From the NCBI GenBank assembly GCA_022510985.1, contig JAFLSL010000050.1:1-7095 (forward strand): a DNA stretch of 7,095 nt, written 5' to 3'. Numbering within the stretch: position 1 is the first letter of the stretch; every line of letters begins with the position of its first letter. The notes below the pieces were generated by a model that had not been told where the DNA came from, did not search any database, and worked only from the letters and a program-made list of their open reading frames with translations. Source of the DNA: Ruminococcus sp. GTDB taxonomy: Bacteria > Bacillota > Clostridia > Oscillospirales > Acutalibacteraceae. Shown here in pieces: positions 1-5,468 of the stretch. Position numbers and translations under genes: made by a program.

Positions 1-230
1 TTGTTCTTGTATTATTATTCTGCAAAAGAATTATAAACGGTAAATTGATTTTCCTCTACCTTATTATCTACTCCGTATCAAGATTTTTTATTGAATTTTT
101 TAGAGGCGACATTTATCGCGGAATTCTTTTCGGACTTTCGACCAGTCAATGGATTTCAATTTTGCTTATTATTACAAGCGTTATAATTCTAATTAAGAAA
201 TATATAAAATCTAAAAAGGTGATACTATGA
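1..230 (+). CDS. lgt: Prolipoprotein diacylglyceryl transferase, C-terminal part (5' end outside window)
   Basis: Lgt is an integral membrane enzyme that transfers diacylglycerol from phosphatidylglycerol to the lipobox cysteine of prelipoproteins, the first step of lipoprotein maturation. The frame is open from the first complete codon (position 3) to the TGA at 228-230, so only about 75 C-terminal residues are present. The TTG at 45 is an internal leucine, not a start. The visible part has the family's C-terminal signature: an aromatic/Arg stretch RFFIEFFRGD followed by a GLSTSQWISI segment that begins the last membrane helix, then a Lys-rich cytoplasmic tail (IKKYIKSKK). The stop overlaps the ATG of the next gene (ATGA at 227-230), which implies one transcript and translational coupling. 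The family call is firm; the rest of the protein cannot be judged. Confidence 0.93.
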   Translation, partial: VLVLLFCKRIINGKLIFLYLIIYSVSRFFIEFFRGDIYRGILFGLSTSQWISILLIITSVIILIKKYIKSKKVIL

Positions 231-610
231 AAAAATGTGATTACTGCGGAAAAGAAATTTCATATATGGAGCAGTACTGCGATGAAGACTGTCATCGCAA
301 CGCTCTTAAATATTATGAACTTCAGGAAAAATATTCCAAAGTATTTTCAATTATAAACATAATATGCGTGTTTGCAATTCCCGTCGGTCTGTTTATTTTC
401 TCGTTCAGAAGTGATATCGGCTTTACAATGATGTCTTTTGCCCTCGCGATTTTAGGATTGACGATTATGCTTTTACCTTTTCCAGTGGAAAATATGATAA
501 GCTCGATGAAAATAAAAAAAGCGATGAAGGTAACGAGGATTATCGGAGCAGTTCTTCTTTTACTCGGAATAATACTTATTGCAGTTGATTTTATAATTTT
601 TTTAAAATAA
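227..610 (+). CDS. Small zinc-ribbon membrane protein of unknown function
   Basis: A 127-residue protein that I do not recognise beyond its architecture. The N-terminus has a short treble-clef/zinc-ribbon-like motif, Cys4-x2-Cys7 and Cys18-x3-Cys22 followed by His23, likely to bind one zinc ion on the cytoplasmic side. A charged linker (about 24-38) leads to three predicted membrane helices at roughly 39-60, 65-85 and 104-126. A basic loop (KIKKAMKVTR, about 95-104) precedes the last helix. The start is the ATG of the ATGA overlap with lgt, preceded by an AAAAAGGTGAT ribosome site (214-223) lying inside lgt. The context suggests co-expression with lipoprotein maturation, but similar zinc-ribbon plus membrane proteins are common in Clostridia without assigned roles, so no function is claimed. 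An antisense reading frame over the same region is a shadow. Confidence 0.82.
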   Translation: MKKCDYCGKEISYMEQYCDEDCHRNALKYYELQEKYSKVFSIINIICVFAIPVGLFIFSFRSDIGFTMMSFALAILGLTIMLLPFPVENMISSMKIKKAMKVTRIIGAVLLLLGIILIAVDFIIFLK

Positions 611-619
611 ATGAATAAT

Positions 620-660
620 AAGCCTCTTTTAGTCAACAATAAAGTTGATGAAGGAGGCTT
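620..660 (+). terminator. Hairpin downstream of the lgt operon, probable terminator
   Basis: A perfect 7-bp outer stem AAGCCTC (620-626) / GAGGCTT (654-660) continues inward with A-T and G-T pairs (627-631 with 649-653) and ends in TCAAC (633-637) / GTTGA (644-648) around an AATAAA loop. It starts 10 nt after the stop codon at 610, the usual place for an intrinsic terminator. Only a short TTT follows on the + strand, so it may be an inefficient terminator or a 3'-end stabiliser. The 3' arm also contains AAGGAGG, a full Shine-Dalgarno sequence. Confidence 0.55.
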
Positions 661-662
661 TA

Positions 663-680
663 AGTGTGATAAATCACACT
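663..680. repeat. Perfect inverted repeat AGTGTGAT-aa-ATCACACT, possible operator
   Basis: Two 8-bp arms (663-670 and 673-680) are exact reverse complements separated by two bases. The two-base spacer makes it a poor RNA terminator and there is no following T run, so a dimeric DNA-binding protein is the likelier reader. It lies just upstream of a TATATT hexamer (692-697) that could be a -10 box for the DUF378 gene, placing the repeat over the -35 region. The half-site resembles the TGTGA/TCACA half-site of CRP-family regulators, but with a four-base rather than six-base spacer. Regulator unknown. Confidence 0.45.
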
Positions 681-697
681 AAATCCTAACTTATATT

Positions 698-735
698 GCC
701 TGCTCAGTTTGCCGCAAGCGGCAACGAGCAATGGC
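698..735 (+). other. GC-rich hairpin in the leader of the DUF378 gene
   Basis: TTGCCGC (709-715) pairs with GCGGCAA (718-724). Across a small internal loop (AGT against C), TGCTC (701-705) pairs with GAGCA (726-730), and GCC (698-700) with GGC (733-735) across a two-base AT bulge. About 14 pairs form, clearly richer in GC than the surroundings. There is no T tract after it, so it is not a plain terminator. It stands immediately before the second structured segment (736-822) and may be part of the same RNA. It could alternatively be a dispersed palindromic repeat. Confidence 0.5.
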
Positions 736-822
736 TAAATTTCCATACACGCCTTATCCGCCCACGATAAGGTTGTGGGAATTTTCAAAATTATATTTGT
801 GGGCAGAAAGGCTATGGAAATT
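736..822 (+). promoter_or_regulatory. Candidate structured 5' leader with alternative folds covering the ribosome site
   Basis: One fold is a long hairpin: AATTTCCATA (738-747) with TATGGAAATT (813-822), ten perfect pairs, then GCCTT (751-755) with AAGGC (808-812), then GCCCAC (760-765) with GTGGGC (799-804). It buries both the AGAAAGG at 805-811 and the GGAAA at 816-820, the only ribosome-site candidates for the DUF378 gene. A competing hairpin pairs CCTTATC (752-758) with GATAAGG (766-772) and leaves CGCCCAC in the loop, where it can still pair with GTGGGC as a pseudoknot. Exclusive folds next to a start codon suggest cis-regulation by a ligand, ion, protein or temperature. I do not recognise it as any known riboswitch class. 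The pairings are direct observations; the function is inferred. Confidence 0.5.
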
Positions 823-828
823 GATATT

Positions 829-1053
829 ATGATAGATAAAATTGCTTTAATCTTATCAATTATCGGCGGTCTTAACTGGGGATTAGTCGGCATATTCCAA
901 TTTGACTTAGTTGCATTTATTTGCGGAGGTCAAACAGGAATTATCAGCCGTATCATTTATATCCTCGTTGGTCTTGCCGCAATATGGTGTATCTCTCTCC
1001 TATTCAGAGATAATGAGATTGTTGAGGATACATCGGTAAATTCACACGCATAA
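829..1053 (+). CDS. DUF378 family small membrane protein (YuzA-like)
   Basis: A 74-residue protein of the DUF378 family, whose biochemical role is not established. The signature IIGGLNWGLVGIFQFDLVA (about residues 11-29) sits in the first membrane helix, and a second helix spans about 41-59 (RIIYILVGLAAIWCISLLF), followed by a short acidic tail. Total length matches the usual 65-80 residues. Possible starts are GTG 775, ATG 814 and ATG 829. I prefer 829 because residues before the first helix are then few, as in the family, and a GGAAA lies 8 nt upstream. ATG 814 would have AGAAAGG only 2 nt away, which is too close, and 775 lies inside the structured leader. The gene appears monocistronic, bounded by the leader upstream and a strong terminator downstream. 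The leader suggests post-transcriptional control. Confidence 0.85.
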   Translation: MIDKIALILSIIGGLNWGLVGIFQFDLVAFICGGQTGIISRIIYILVGLAAIWCISLLFRDNEIVEDTSVNSHA

Positions 1054-1059
1054 AATTTT

Positions 1060-1103
1060 TAAAAAAAAATTTCGGTCGGGCAAAACTACCCGACCGATTT
1101 TTT
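1060..1103. terminator. Bidirectional intrinsic terminator between DUF378 gene and ackA
   Basis: A perfect 8-bp GC-rich stem CGGTCGGG (1073-1080) / CCCGACCG (1089-1096) with an 8-nt loop. It is followed by a T run on the + strand (1098-1103) and preceded by an A run (1060-1069) that reads as a T run on the - strand. It lies 19 nt past the DUF378 stop and 15 nt past the ackA stop, so it can serve both convergent genes. Confidence 0.93.
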
Positions 1104-1111
1104 AACTTAAA

Positions 1112-2320
1112 TTATTTGCTAGCTAAAACGATATCCTTTGTATCTCTTGCGATAACGAGTTCTTCGTTAGTTGCAACGAGTTCTACGCGGATTTTAGAAT
1201 TATCGCTTGAGAGCTTGCCCTCGTTTCCGTGGATACAAGCCTCGTTAGCCTCATCGTCAATTTCAACACCAAGACATTTAAGGTATTCACACACAGATTT
1301 TCTTAGGCTCGGCTGATTTTCGCCGAGACCTGCGGTAAATACGATACCGTCGCATCCGCCGAGAGCTACATAATAAGAGCCGATATACTTAGCAATCTGA
1401 TAATAAAGCATTGAGTGAGCAAGCTTTGCACGCTCGTTGCCATCAGCCTCGGCTGCAGTAATATCGCGGTCGTCGCTTGAAACGCCCGAAATTCCGAGAA
1501 GTCCGGACTTTTTATTAAGAATAGTGTCAACCTCAGATGCGGAGAGATTCTCCTTTTCCTGAATAAATGTTACTACGGAAGGATCGAGAGAACCTGAGCG
1601 TGTTCCCATCATAAATCCGTCAAGCGGAGTAAGGCCCATTGTAGTATCTATAACCTTGCCGCCGTCAATTGCTGTTATTGAACTGCCGTTACCAATATGG
1701 CAAGTAATAAGCTTTAAGTCTTTTATATCCTTACCCATACGTTTAGCCATCTCTGTGCTTACAAAACGGTGAGATGTGCCGTGGAAACCATATCGGCGGA
1801 CGCCGTGCTTTTCGTAATACTCATAAGGTACAGCGTACATATACGCTTTTTCGGGCATTGTGCTGTGGAAAGCTGTATCGAAAACTACAACCTGAGGCAT
1901 ATCTTCGCCGAAAACCTCTTTACTGCTCTCGATTCCGAGTGCGTTTGCGGGATTATGAAGCGGTGCAAGCGGAGATAACTCCTTAATAGTATCTATAACC
2001 TCGGGGGTAACGAGGCAGGATTCACGGAAAACACTTCCGCCCTGCACAGCTCTGTGACCTACAGCATTTACCTCGGAGAGGTCCTTAATAACGCCATTCT
2101 CGGGATCAAGGAGCATATCCTTAACCTGCATAAAAGCAACCTTATGGTCAGGCATTTCAACTTTCTTTTTAATATTAGCGGTTTCTGTCTTGTATACGAT
2201 TAACGAGCCTTCGCCGCCGATACGCTCACAGTTACCTTTTGCAAGCACCTTTTCGCCGTCCATATCGATAAGCTGATACTTTAAGGACGAGCTTCCTGCA
2301 TTAATTACAAGAATTTTCAT
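1112..2320 (-). CDS. ackA: Acetate kinase
   Basis: A cytoplasmic ASKHA-fold kinase that interconverts acetyl phosphate + ADP and acetate + ATP, the energy-yielding end of acetate fermentation. At 402 residues it is full length. Family landmarks are in order: N-terminal INAGSSSLKY with Asn7, GHR with substrate Arg90, FDTAFH with catalytic Asp148, GFHGTSH with transition-state His180, HIGNGSS (209-214), TTMGLTPLDGFMMGTRSG with Pro232 and Arg241, FTAGLGEN (328-335), and TNEE (384-387) carrying the metal-ligand Glu. The hydrophobic acetate pocket (Val92, Leu121, Phe179, Pro232) is intact, arguing for acetate over butyrate or branched acids. A minor oddity is Gln93 where most members have His in the RxVHGG motif. 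The ATG is preceded by AAAGGGG 9 nt upstream. The usual partner pta is not adjacent here; the gene stands alone, divergent from tmcAL. Confidence 0.98.
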   Translation of the reverse strand: MKILVINAGSSSLKYQLIDMDGEKVLAKGNCERIGGEGSLIVYKTETANIKKKVEMPDHKVAFMQVKDMLLDPENGVIKDLSEVNAVGHRAVQGGSVFRESCLVTPEVIDTIKELSPLAPLHNPANALGIESSKEVFGEDMPQVVVFDTAFHSTMPEKAYMYAVPYEYYEKHGVRRYGFHGTSHRFVSTEMAKRMGKDIKDLKLITCHIGNGSSITAIDGGKVIDTTMGLTPLDGFMMGTRSGSLDPSVVTFIQEKENLSASEVDTILNKKSGLLGISGVSSDDRDITAAEADGNERAKLAHSMLYYQIAKYIGSYYVALGGCDGIVFTAGLGENQPSLRKSVCEYLKCLGVEIDDEANEACIHGNEGKLSSDNSKIRVELVATNEELVIARDTKDIVLASK

Positions 2321-2339
2321 TGTTTTCTTCCCCTTTGTA

Positions 2340-2368
2340 TTGAATAGTTTCTAAAATAATACTATAAT
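2340..2368 (+). promoter_or_regulatory. tmcAL promoter (sigma-A type)
   Basis: On the + strand TTGAAT (2340-2345) is followed by a 17-bp spacer and a perfect TATAAT (2363-2368). Transcription would start near 2375, about 67 nt before the tmcAL ATG. Its -10 hexamer touches that of the ackA promoter, so the two promoters cannot be occupied at once. Confidence 0.7.
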
Positions 2369-2397
2369 ATAATAAACCATATCAGCCAATTTTTCAA
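2369..2397 (-). promoter_or_regulatory. ackA promoter (sigma-A type)
   Basis: On the - strand TTGAAA (2392-2397) is followed by a 17-bp spacer and TATTAT (2369-2374), five of six matches in each hexamer. Transcription would start near 2362, giving a leader of about 40 nt before the ackA ATG. Confidence 0.75.
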
Positions 2398-2429
2398 GCT
2401 ATTTTGTCAATAATGCTATTTTTTTAATT

Positions 2430-2435
2430 AAGGTG
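2430..2435 (+). promoter_or_regulatory. Ribosome-binding site that decides the tmcAL start
   Basis: AAGGTG sits 6 nt before the ATG at 2442. The GTG at 2433 that would extend the frame by three residues lies inside this site, so it is not the start. Confidence 0.75.
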
Positions 2436-2441
2436 CGGTTT

Positions 2442-3605
2442 ATGAGAACGAACGCTATAATTTGTGAATACAATCCTTTTCATAACGGACATAAATATCA
2501 GATTGAAAATATAAAAAAACACAGCGACAATGCCATAACTGCGATTATGAGCGGTAGTTTTACACAACGCGGTGATATCGCAATAATAGATAAATTCAAG
2601 CGTGCGGAAGTTGCGATTAAAAACGGCGTTGACCTTGTTGTTGAATTGCCTACTGTATACGCCTGTTCTTCGGCGAATTGTTTTGCAAAGGCGGGAGTTC
2701 GGATAGCCGGGGCTATCGGTTGTACGGACGAGCTTTGTTTTTCTGTTGAGGATTACAACCCCGAGCTTTTAATTGAGGTTGCAGAAAAGTTTGAGGAAGA
2801 AGATTTTAATGAAGAAATAAAGCTCAATATGCAAAACGGAGATTACTATCCGCAGGCTGTTGAAAAGGCATTTAAAAAACTTTACTCAAATGAGCTCTCC
2901 GACATCGTTACTAAGCCTAATAATATTCTTGCTATTGAATATTTAAAAGCACTTAAAGGCACAGATATTAAACCGTATATTATAGAACGCGTAGGAATCG
3001 GACACGACAGTAGCGAATGTACTGAAAATATGGCGAGTGCAAGTAATATCCGGAAAATGATATTAAAAGGCGAAAAAACAGAGAGCTTTATTCCTAAGCC
3101 AACGCCTGATTTCAGTTATCCAGCTGACATTAAAAGACTTGAAAAAATTATACTCTATAAGCTTAGGACTATGACAGCAAACGACTTTGCAGAGCTTTCA
3201 GATGTCAGCGAGGGGCTTGAAAACAGGATTTTAAACTCTGTCAGAAATTCAAACTCAGTTGAAGAAATTATTGATGACATAAAAACAAAACGTTACACTC
3301 ACGCACGGATAAGGCGGATTATAATAGGAGCACTGTTAAATATAAAAGCGGATATGCCGAAACGAAATGTGCCGTATTTAAGAGTTCTAGCCTTTAATGA
3401 AAAGGGCGAAAAGCTTTTATCAGAAATAAAAAAGAGCGGCAATTTACCGCTGATTACAAATGTTTCTGACGGATATAAAAGTCTTGACGAAAACGCACGT
3501 GAGATTTTTGATATAGATTTACTTGCAAGCGATATCTACTCGCTTGCAACAGATAAAATCTCAAAATGCAGAGAAGATTTTACAAAAGCAATTATAAAAC
3601 TATAA
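2442..3605 (+). CDS. tmcAL: tRNA(Met) cytidine acetate ligase (TmcAL, YlbM/DUF795 family)
   Basis: TmcAL activates acetate with ATP as acetyl-adenylate and transfers the acetyl group to C34 of elongator tRNA-Met, forming N4-acetylcytidine, which helps keep AUG and AUA decoding apart. From the ATG at 2442 the protein has 387 residues, normal for the family. The nucleotidyltransferase-like ATP site is EYNPFHNGH (9-17), with the HIGH-like HNGH. Other family segments are MSGSFTQRGD (36-45), VDLVVELP (63-70), KPNNILAIEYLKAL (158-171), ASASNIRKMI (198-207) and the basic RYTHARIRRIIIGALL (284-299), which is likely to face tRNA. It is divergent from ackA, which makes the acetate it uses. A neighbourhood of ylbM with acetate kinase/pta genes is, from memory, common in Clostridia. 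It ends at a strong terminator and is probably monocistronic. Confidence 0.95.
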   Translation: MRTNAIICEYNPFHNGHKYQIENIKKHSDNAITAIMSGSFTQRGDIAIIDKFKRAEVAIKNGVDLVVELPTVYACSSANCFAKAGVRIAGAIGCTDELCFSVEDYNPELLIEVAEKFEEEDFNEEIKLNMQNGDYYPQAVEKAFKKLYSNELSDIVTKPNNILAIEYLKALKGTDIKPYIIERVGIGHDSSECTENMASASNIRKMILKGEKTESFIPKPTPDFSYPADIKRLEKIILYKLRTMTANDFAELSDVSEGLENRILNSVRNSNSVEEIIDDIKTKRYTHARIRRIIIGALLNIKADMPKRNVPYLRVLAFNEKGEKLLSEIKKSGNLPLITNVSDGYKSLDENAREIFDIDLLASDIYSLATDKISKCREDFTKAIIKL

Positions 3606-3635
3606 AAACGGTCGGTTTAAAAGCCGACCGTTTTT
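3604..3635. terminator. Bidirectional intrinsic terminator between tmcAL and the carboxylase operon
   Basis: A 12-bp stem AAAAACGGTCGG (3604-3615) / CCGACCGTTTTT (3624-3635) with an 8-nt loop, immediately after the tmcAL stop and 16 nt from the last codon of the convergent operon. T runs occur on both strands after the GC core. The GC core is the same as in the terminator at 1073-1096. Confidence 0.93.
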
Positions 3636-3651
3636 TATTATAGTTTAGTTT

Positions 3652-5052
3652 TTAAACAGGATAAACCTTATTAGCCTTGTCGCCTAAATCGGAATTTATG
3701 CCTGCTTTTGCATCGCGGCGTTTCTCGAAGAACTTAGTTGCAACTTCGGGGAACTGTGCGTAGGAAAGAACGTCCTCGTCCTGCTCAATAAACTGCGGAA
3801 TTTCAGCACGGAGCTTATCAAGCTCAGGCTCAAGTAAATCTGCGGGACGGCAGGTAATCGGTTCTTCATCGCCGATAATCTTTTTTGCGAATTCAGGGTC
3901 AATCGGCATCGGAGTTGTACCGTATTTACCCTCGATAATACCCTTGAATTCCTTAGTTACCATCTTATAACGCTCGCCTGCGATTACGTTAAACACAGCC
4001 TGTGTGCCGACAATCTGAGAGGTCGGTGTAACGAGCGGAGGATATCCGGCGTCCTTACGAACTCTGGGAACCTCAGCAAGACACTCGTCGAGCTGGTCTT
4101 CCTTGCCGGCCTGCTTAAGCTGGGAGATAAGGTTCGAGAGCATTCCGCCCGGAACCTGATAAAGGAGAGCCTTTGTATCGGCTGTGAGAATTTTTGTATC
4201 AAGAAGTCCGCTGTCGATATACTTTTTGCGTAAATCCATAAAGTAAGAGCGGATTTCGGAAAACGCCTCGAGGTCAAGACCTGTGTCGTACTCTGTACCC
4301 TGAAGTGCAGCAACCATGGACTCTGTCGGAGAATGGGATGTGCCCTGAGAAAGCGGAGAGATAGCGGTATCAATAATATCCGCACCTGCCTCAATACCCT
4401 TTAAAAGACACATAGAACCGAGACCTGAGGTGTAGTGAGTATGCAGAGCAATCGGGAGGTCAACCTCTGATTTAATTGCCTTAACAAGGTCGTAGGTTGC
4501 ATACGGAGTTAAGAGAGCCGCCATATCCTTAATACAGATAGAATCCGCACCTGCGTCAGCAATACGCTTTGCGTAGTCAATATAATACTCCTCAGTAAAT
4601 ACGGGACCTGTAGTGTAGCTTATCGCTACCTGTGCGTGAGCACCCTCCTTCTTAGCGGCTTTAATAGCACTCTGAAGGTTTTTAATATCGTTAAGTGCGT
4701 CAAAAATACGGATGATATCAATTCCGTTAGCAGCACTTTTCTGTACGAAATACTCAAGTACATCGTCGGCATAATGACGGTAGCCGAGCATATTCTGACC
4801 TCTGAAAAGCATCTGGAGCTTTGTGTTAGGACAGTTTTTGCGGATTGTGCGAAGTCTTTCCCACGGATCCTCGTTTAAAAATCTAAGACAGCTGTCGAAT
4901 GTAGCACCGCCCCAGCACTCTAAGGAATGATAACCGATTTTATCAAGAAGAGGAAGTATCGGTAGCATTTCCTCGGTTTTCATTCTTGTAGCAATAAGTG
5001 ACTGGTGAGCGTCACGAAGAGCTGTTTCCGTAACTAAAATCTTTTTTGCCAT
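3652..5052 (-). CDS. oadA: Oxaloacetate decarboxylase alpha / transcarboxylase 5S-like carboxyltransferase subunit
   Basis: A TIM-barrel carboxyltransferase of the pyruvate carboxylase family that moves a carboxyl group between carboxybiotin and pyruvate/oxaloacetate. Conserved parts are TALRDAHQSL (10-19) with metal ligand Asp13, LECWGGATFD (44-53), FRGQNMLGYR (83-92), RIFDALND (115-122), CIKDMA with Lys175 (the lysine carbamylated in the family), LHTHYTSG with metal ligands His204 and His206, SQGTSHSPTES (235-245) and VPGGMLSNL (300-308). A C-terminal PYC_OADA-type domain follows to residue 466. Fused OadA proteins of about 590 residues carry a biotinyl domain; here it is absent and encoded separately just upstream, as in 5S/1.3S transcarboxylase. 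The ATG follows GAGGT by 5 nt, and the site lies in the 11-nt gap after the biotin carrier stop, so translation is probably coupled. The symbol is a family label; decarboxylase versus transcarboxylase cannot be settled here. Confidence 0.93.
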   Translation of the reverse strand: MAKKILVTETALRDAHQSLIATRMKTEEMLPILPLLDKIGYHSLECWGGATFDSCLRFLNEDPWERLRTIRKNCPNTKLQMLFRGQNMLGYRHYADDVLEYFVQKSAANGIDIIRIFDALNDIKNLQSAIKAAKKEGAHAQVAISYTTGPVFTEEYYIDYAKRIADAGADSICIKDMAALLTPYATYDLVKAIKSEVDLPIALHTHYTSGLGSMCLLKGIEAGADIIDTAISPLSQGTSHSPTESMVAALQGTEYDTGLDLEAFSEIRSYFMDLRKKYIDSGLLDTKILTADTKALLYQVPGGMLSNLISQLKQAGKEDQLDECLAEVPRVRKDAGYPPLVTPTSQIVGTQAVFNVIAGERYKMVTKEFKGIIEGKYGTTPMPIDPEFAKKIIGDEEPITCRPADLLEPELDKLRAEIPQFIEQDEDVLSYAQFPEVATKFFEKRRDAKAGINSDLGDKANKVYPV

Positions 5053-5063
5053 AGTTTACCTCA

Positions 5064-5435
5064 TCAGTTCATTGTAAGAAGTACCTTGCCGGTTTCAACG
5101 CTTTCGCCGGAGCTTACGTTAACAGAAGCGATTGTACCGTCCTGAGCAGCCTTAACAGGAGTTTCCATTTTCATAGCCTCGATAAATACGAGATCCTGAC
5201 CGGCCTTTACAGCGTCGCCTTCTTTAACCTCAACTCTTACAACTGTACCGGGCATCGGAGCAGTAACTGTAACACTTCCTGCGTTTGCGGAAGATGCCGC
5301 AGGAGCAGGAGCTGCTGCCTTTGCGGGAGCGGGAGCAGGTGCAGCGGGAGCCGCTGCGGGTGCAGAAGAGCCGCCAAGCTCTTCAACCTGTACGTCATAT
5401 GAAGTACCGTTTACGGTAATGCGTAAATTTTTCAT
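5064..5435 (-). CDS. Biotin carboxyl carrier protein (1.3S / decarboxylase gamma-like)
   Basis: A small cytoplasmic swinging-arm protein of 123 residues that carries CO2 on biotin between carboxyltransferase subunits. Residues 1-20 form a short beta-rich docking segment (MKNLRITVNGTSYDV). Residues 23-53 are a flexible Ala/Pro linker, typical of decarboxylase and transcarboxylase carriers. Residues 54-123 are the biotinyl domain, with PMPGTV (60-65) and the biotinylation motif EAMKM (86-90), where Lys89 is the attachment site; MetLysMet is intact. The ATG is preceded by AAAGGGG about 9 nt upstream. It lies between the two carboxyltransferase genes, 33 nt after the first and 11 nt before oadA, so all three are one transcript. 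A biotin ligase would be needed to activate it; none is in the window. Confidence 0.95.
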   Translation of the reverse strand: MKNLRITVNGTSYDVQVEELGGSSAPAAAPAAPAPAPAKAAAPAPAASSANAGSVTVTAPMPGTVVRVEVKEGDAVKAGQDLVFIEAMKMETPVKAAQDGTIASVNVSSGESVETGKVLLTMN

Positions 5436-5468
5436 TTTTGTTACCCCTTTATATAAAGTTATTTTTTA

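Noticed and set aside
775..828. Extended start of the DUF378 gene at GTG 775 or ATG 814
   Set aside because: GTG 775 has no ribosome site and adds residues atypical of the family; ATG 814 has AGAAAGG only 2 nt away. ATG 814 remains possible, but 829 fits better.
1769..1986. Overlapping + strand frames inside ackA
   Set aside because: They are antisense to a highly conserved enzyme and have no ribosome site or family resemblance.
3984..4394. 136-codon frame inside oadA in another phase
   Set aside because: A shadow of the true reading frame; its Arg/Ser/Leu-rich composition is typical of an off-frame reading of biased codons.
5277..5369. GC-rich repetitive stretch
   Set aside because: It encodes the Ala/Pro linker of the biotin carrier; the repetition comes from Ala and Pro codons, not from a DNA repeat element.
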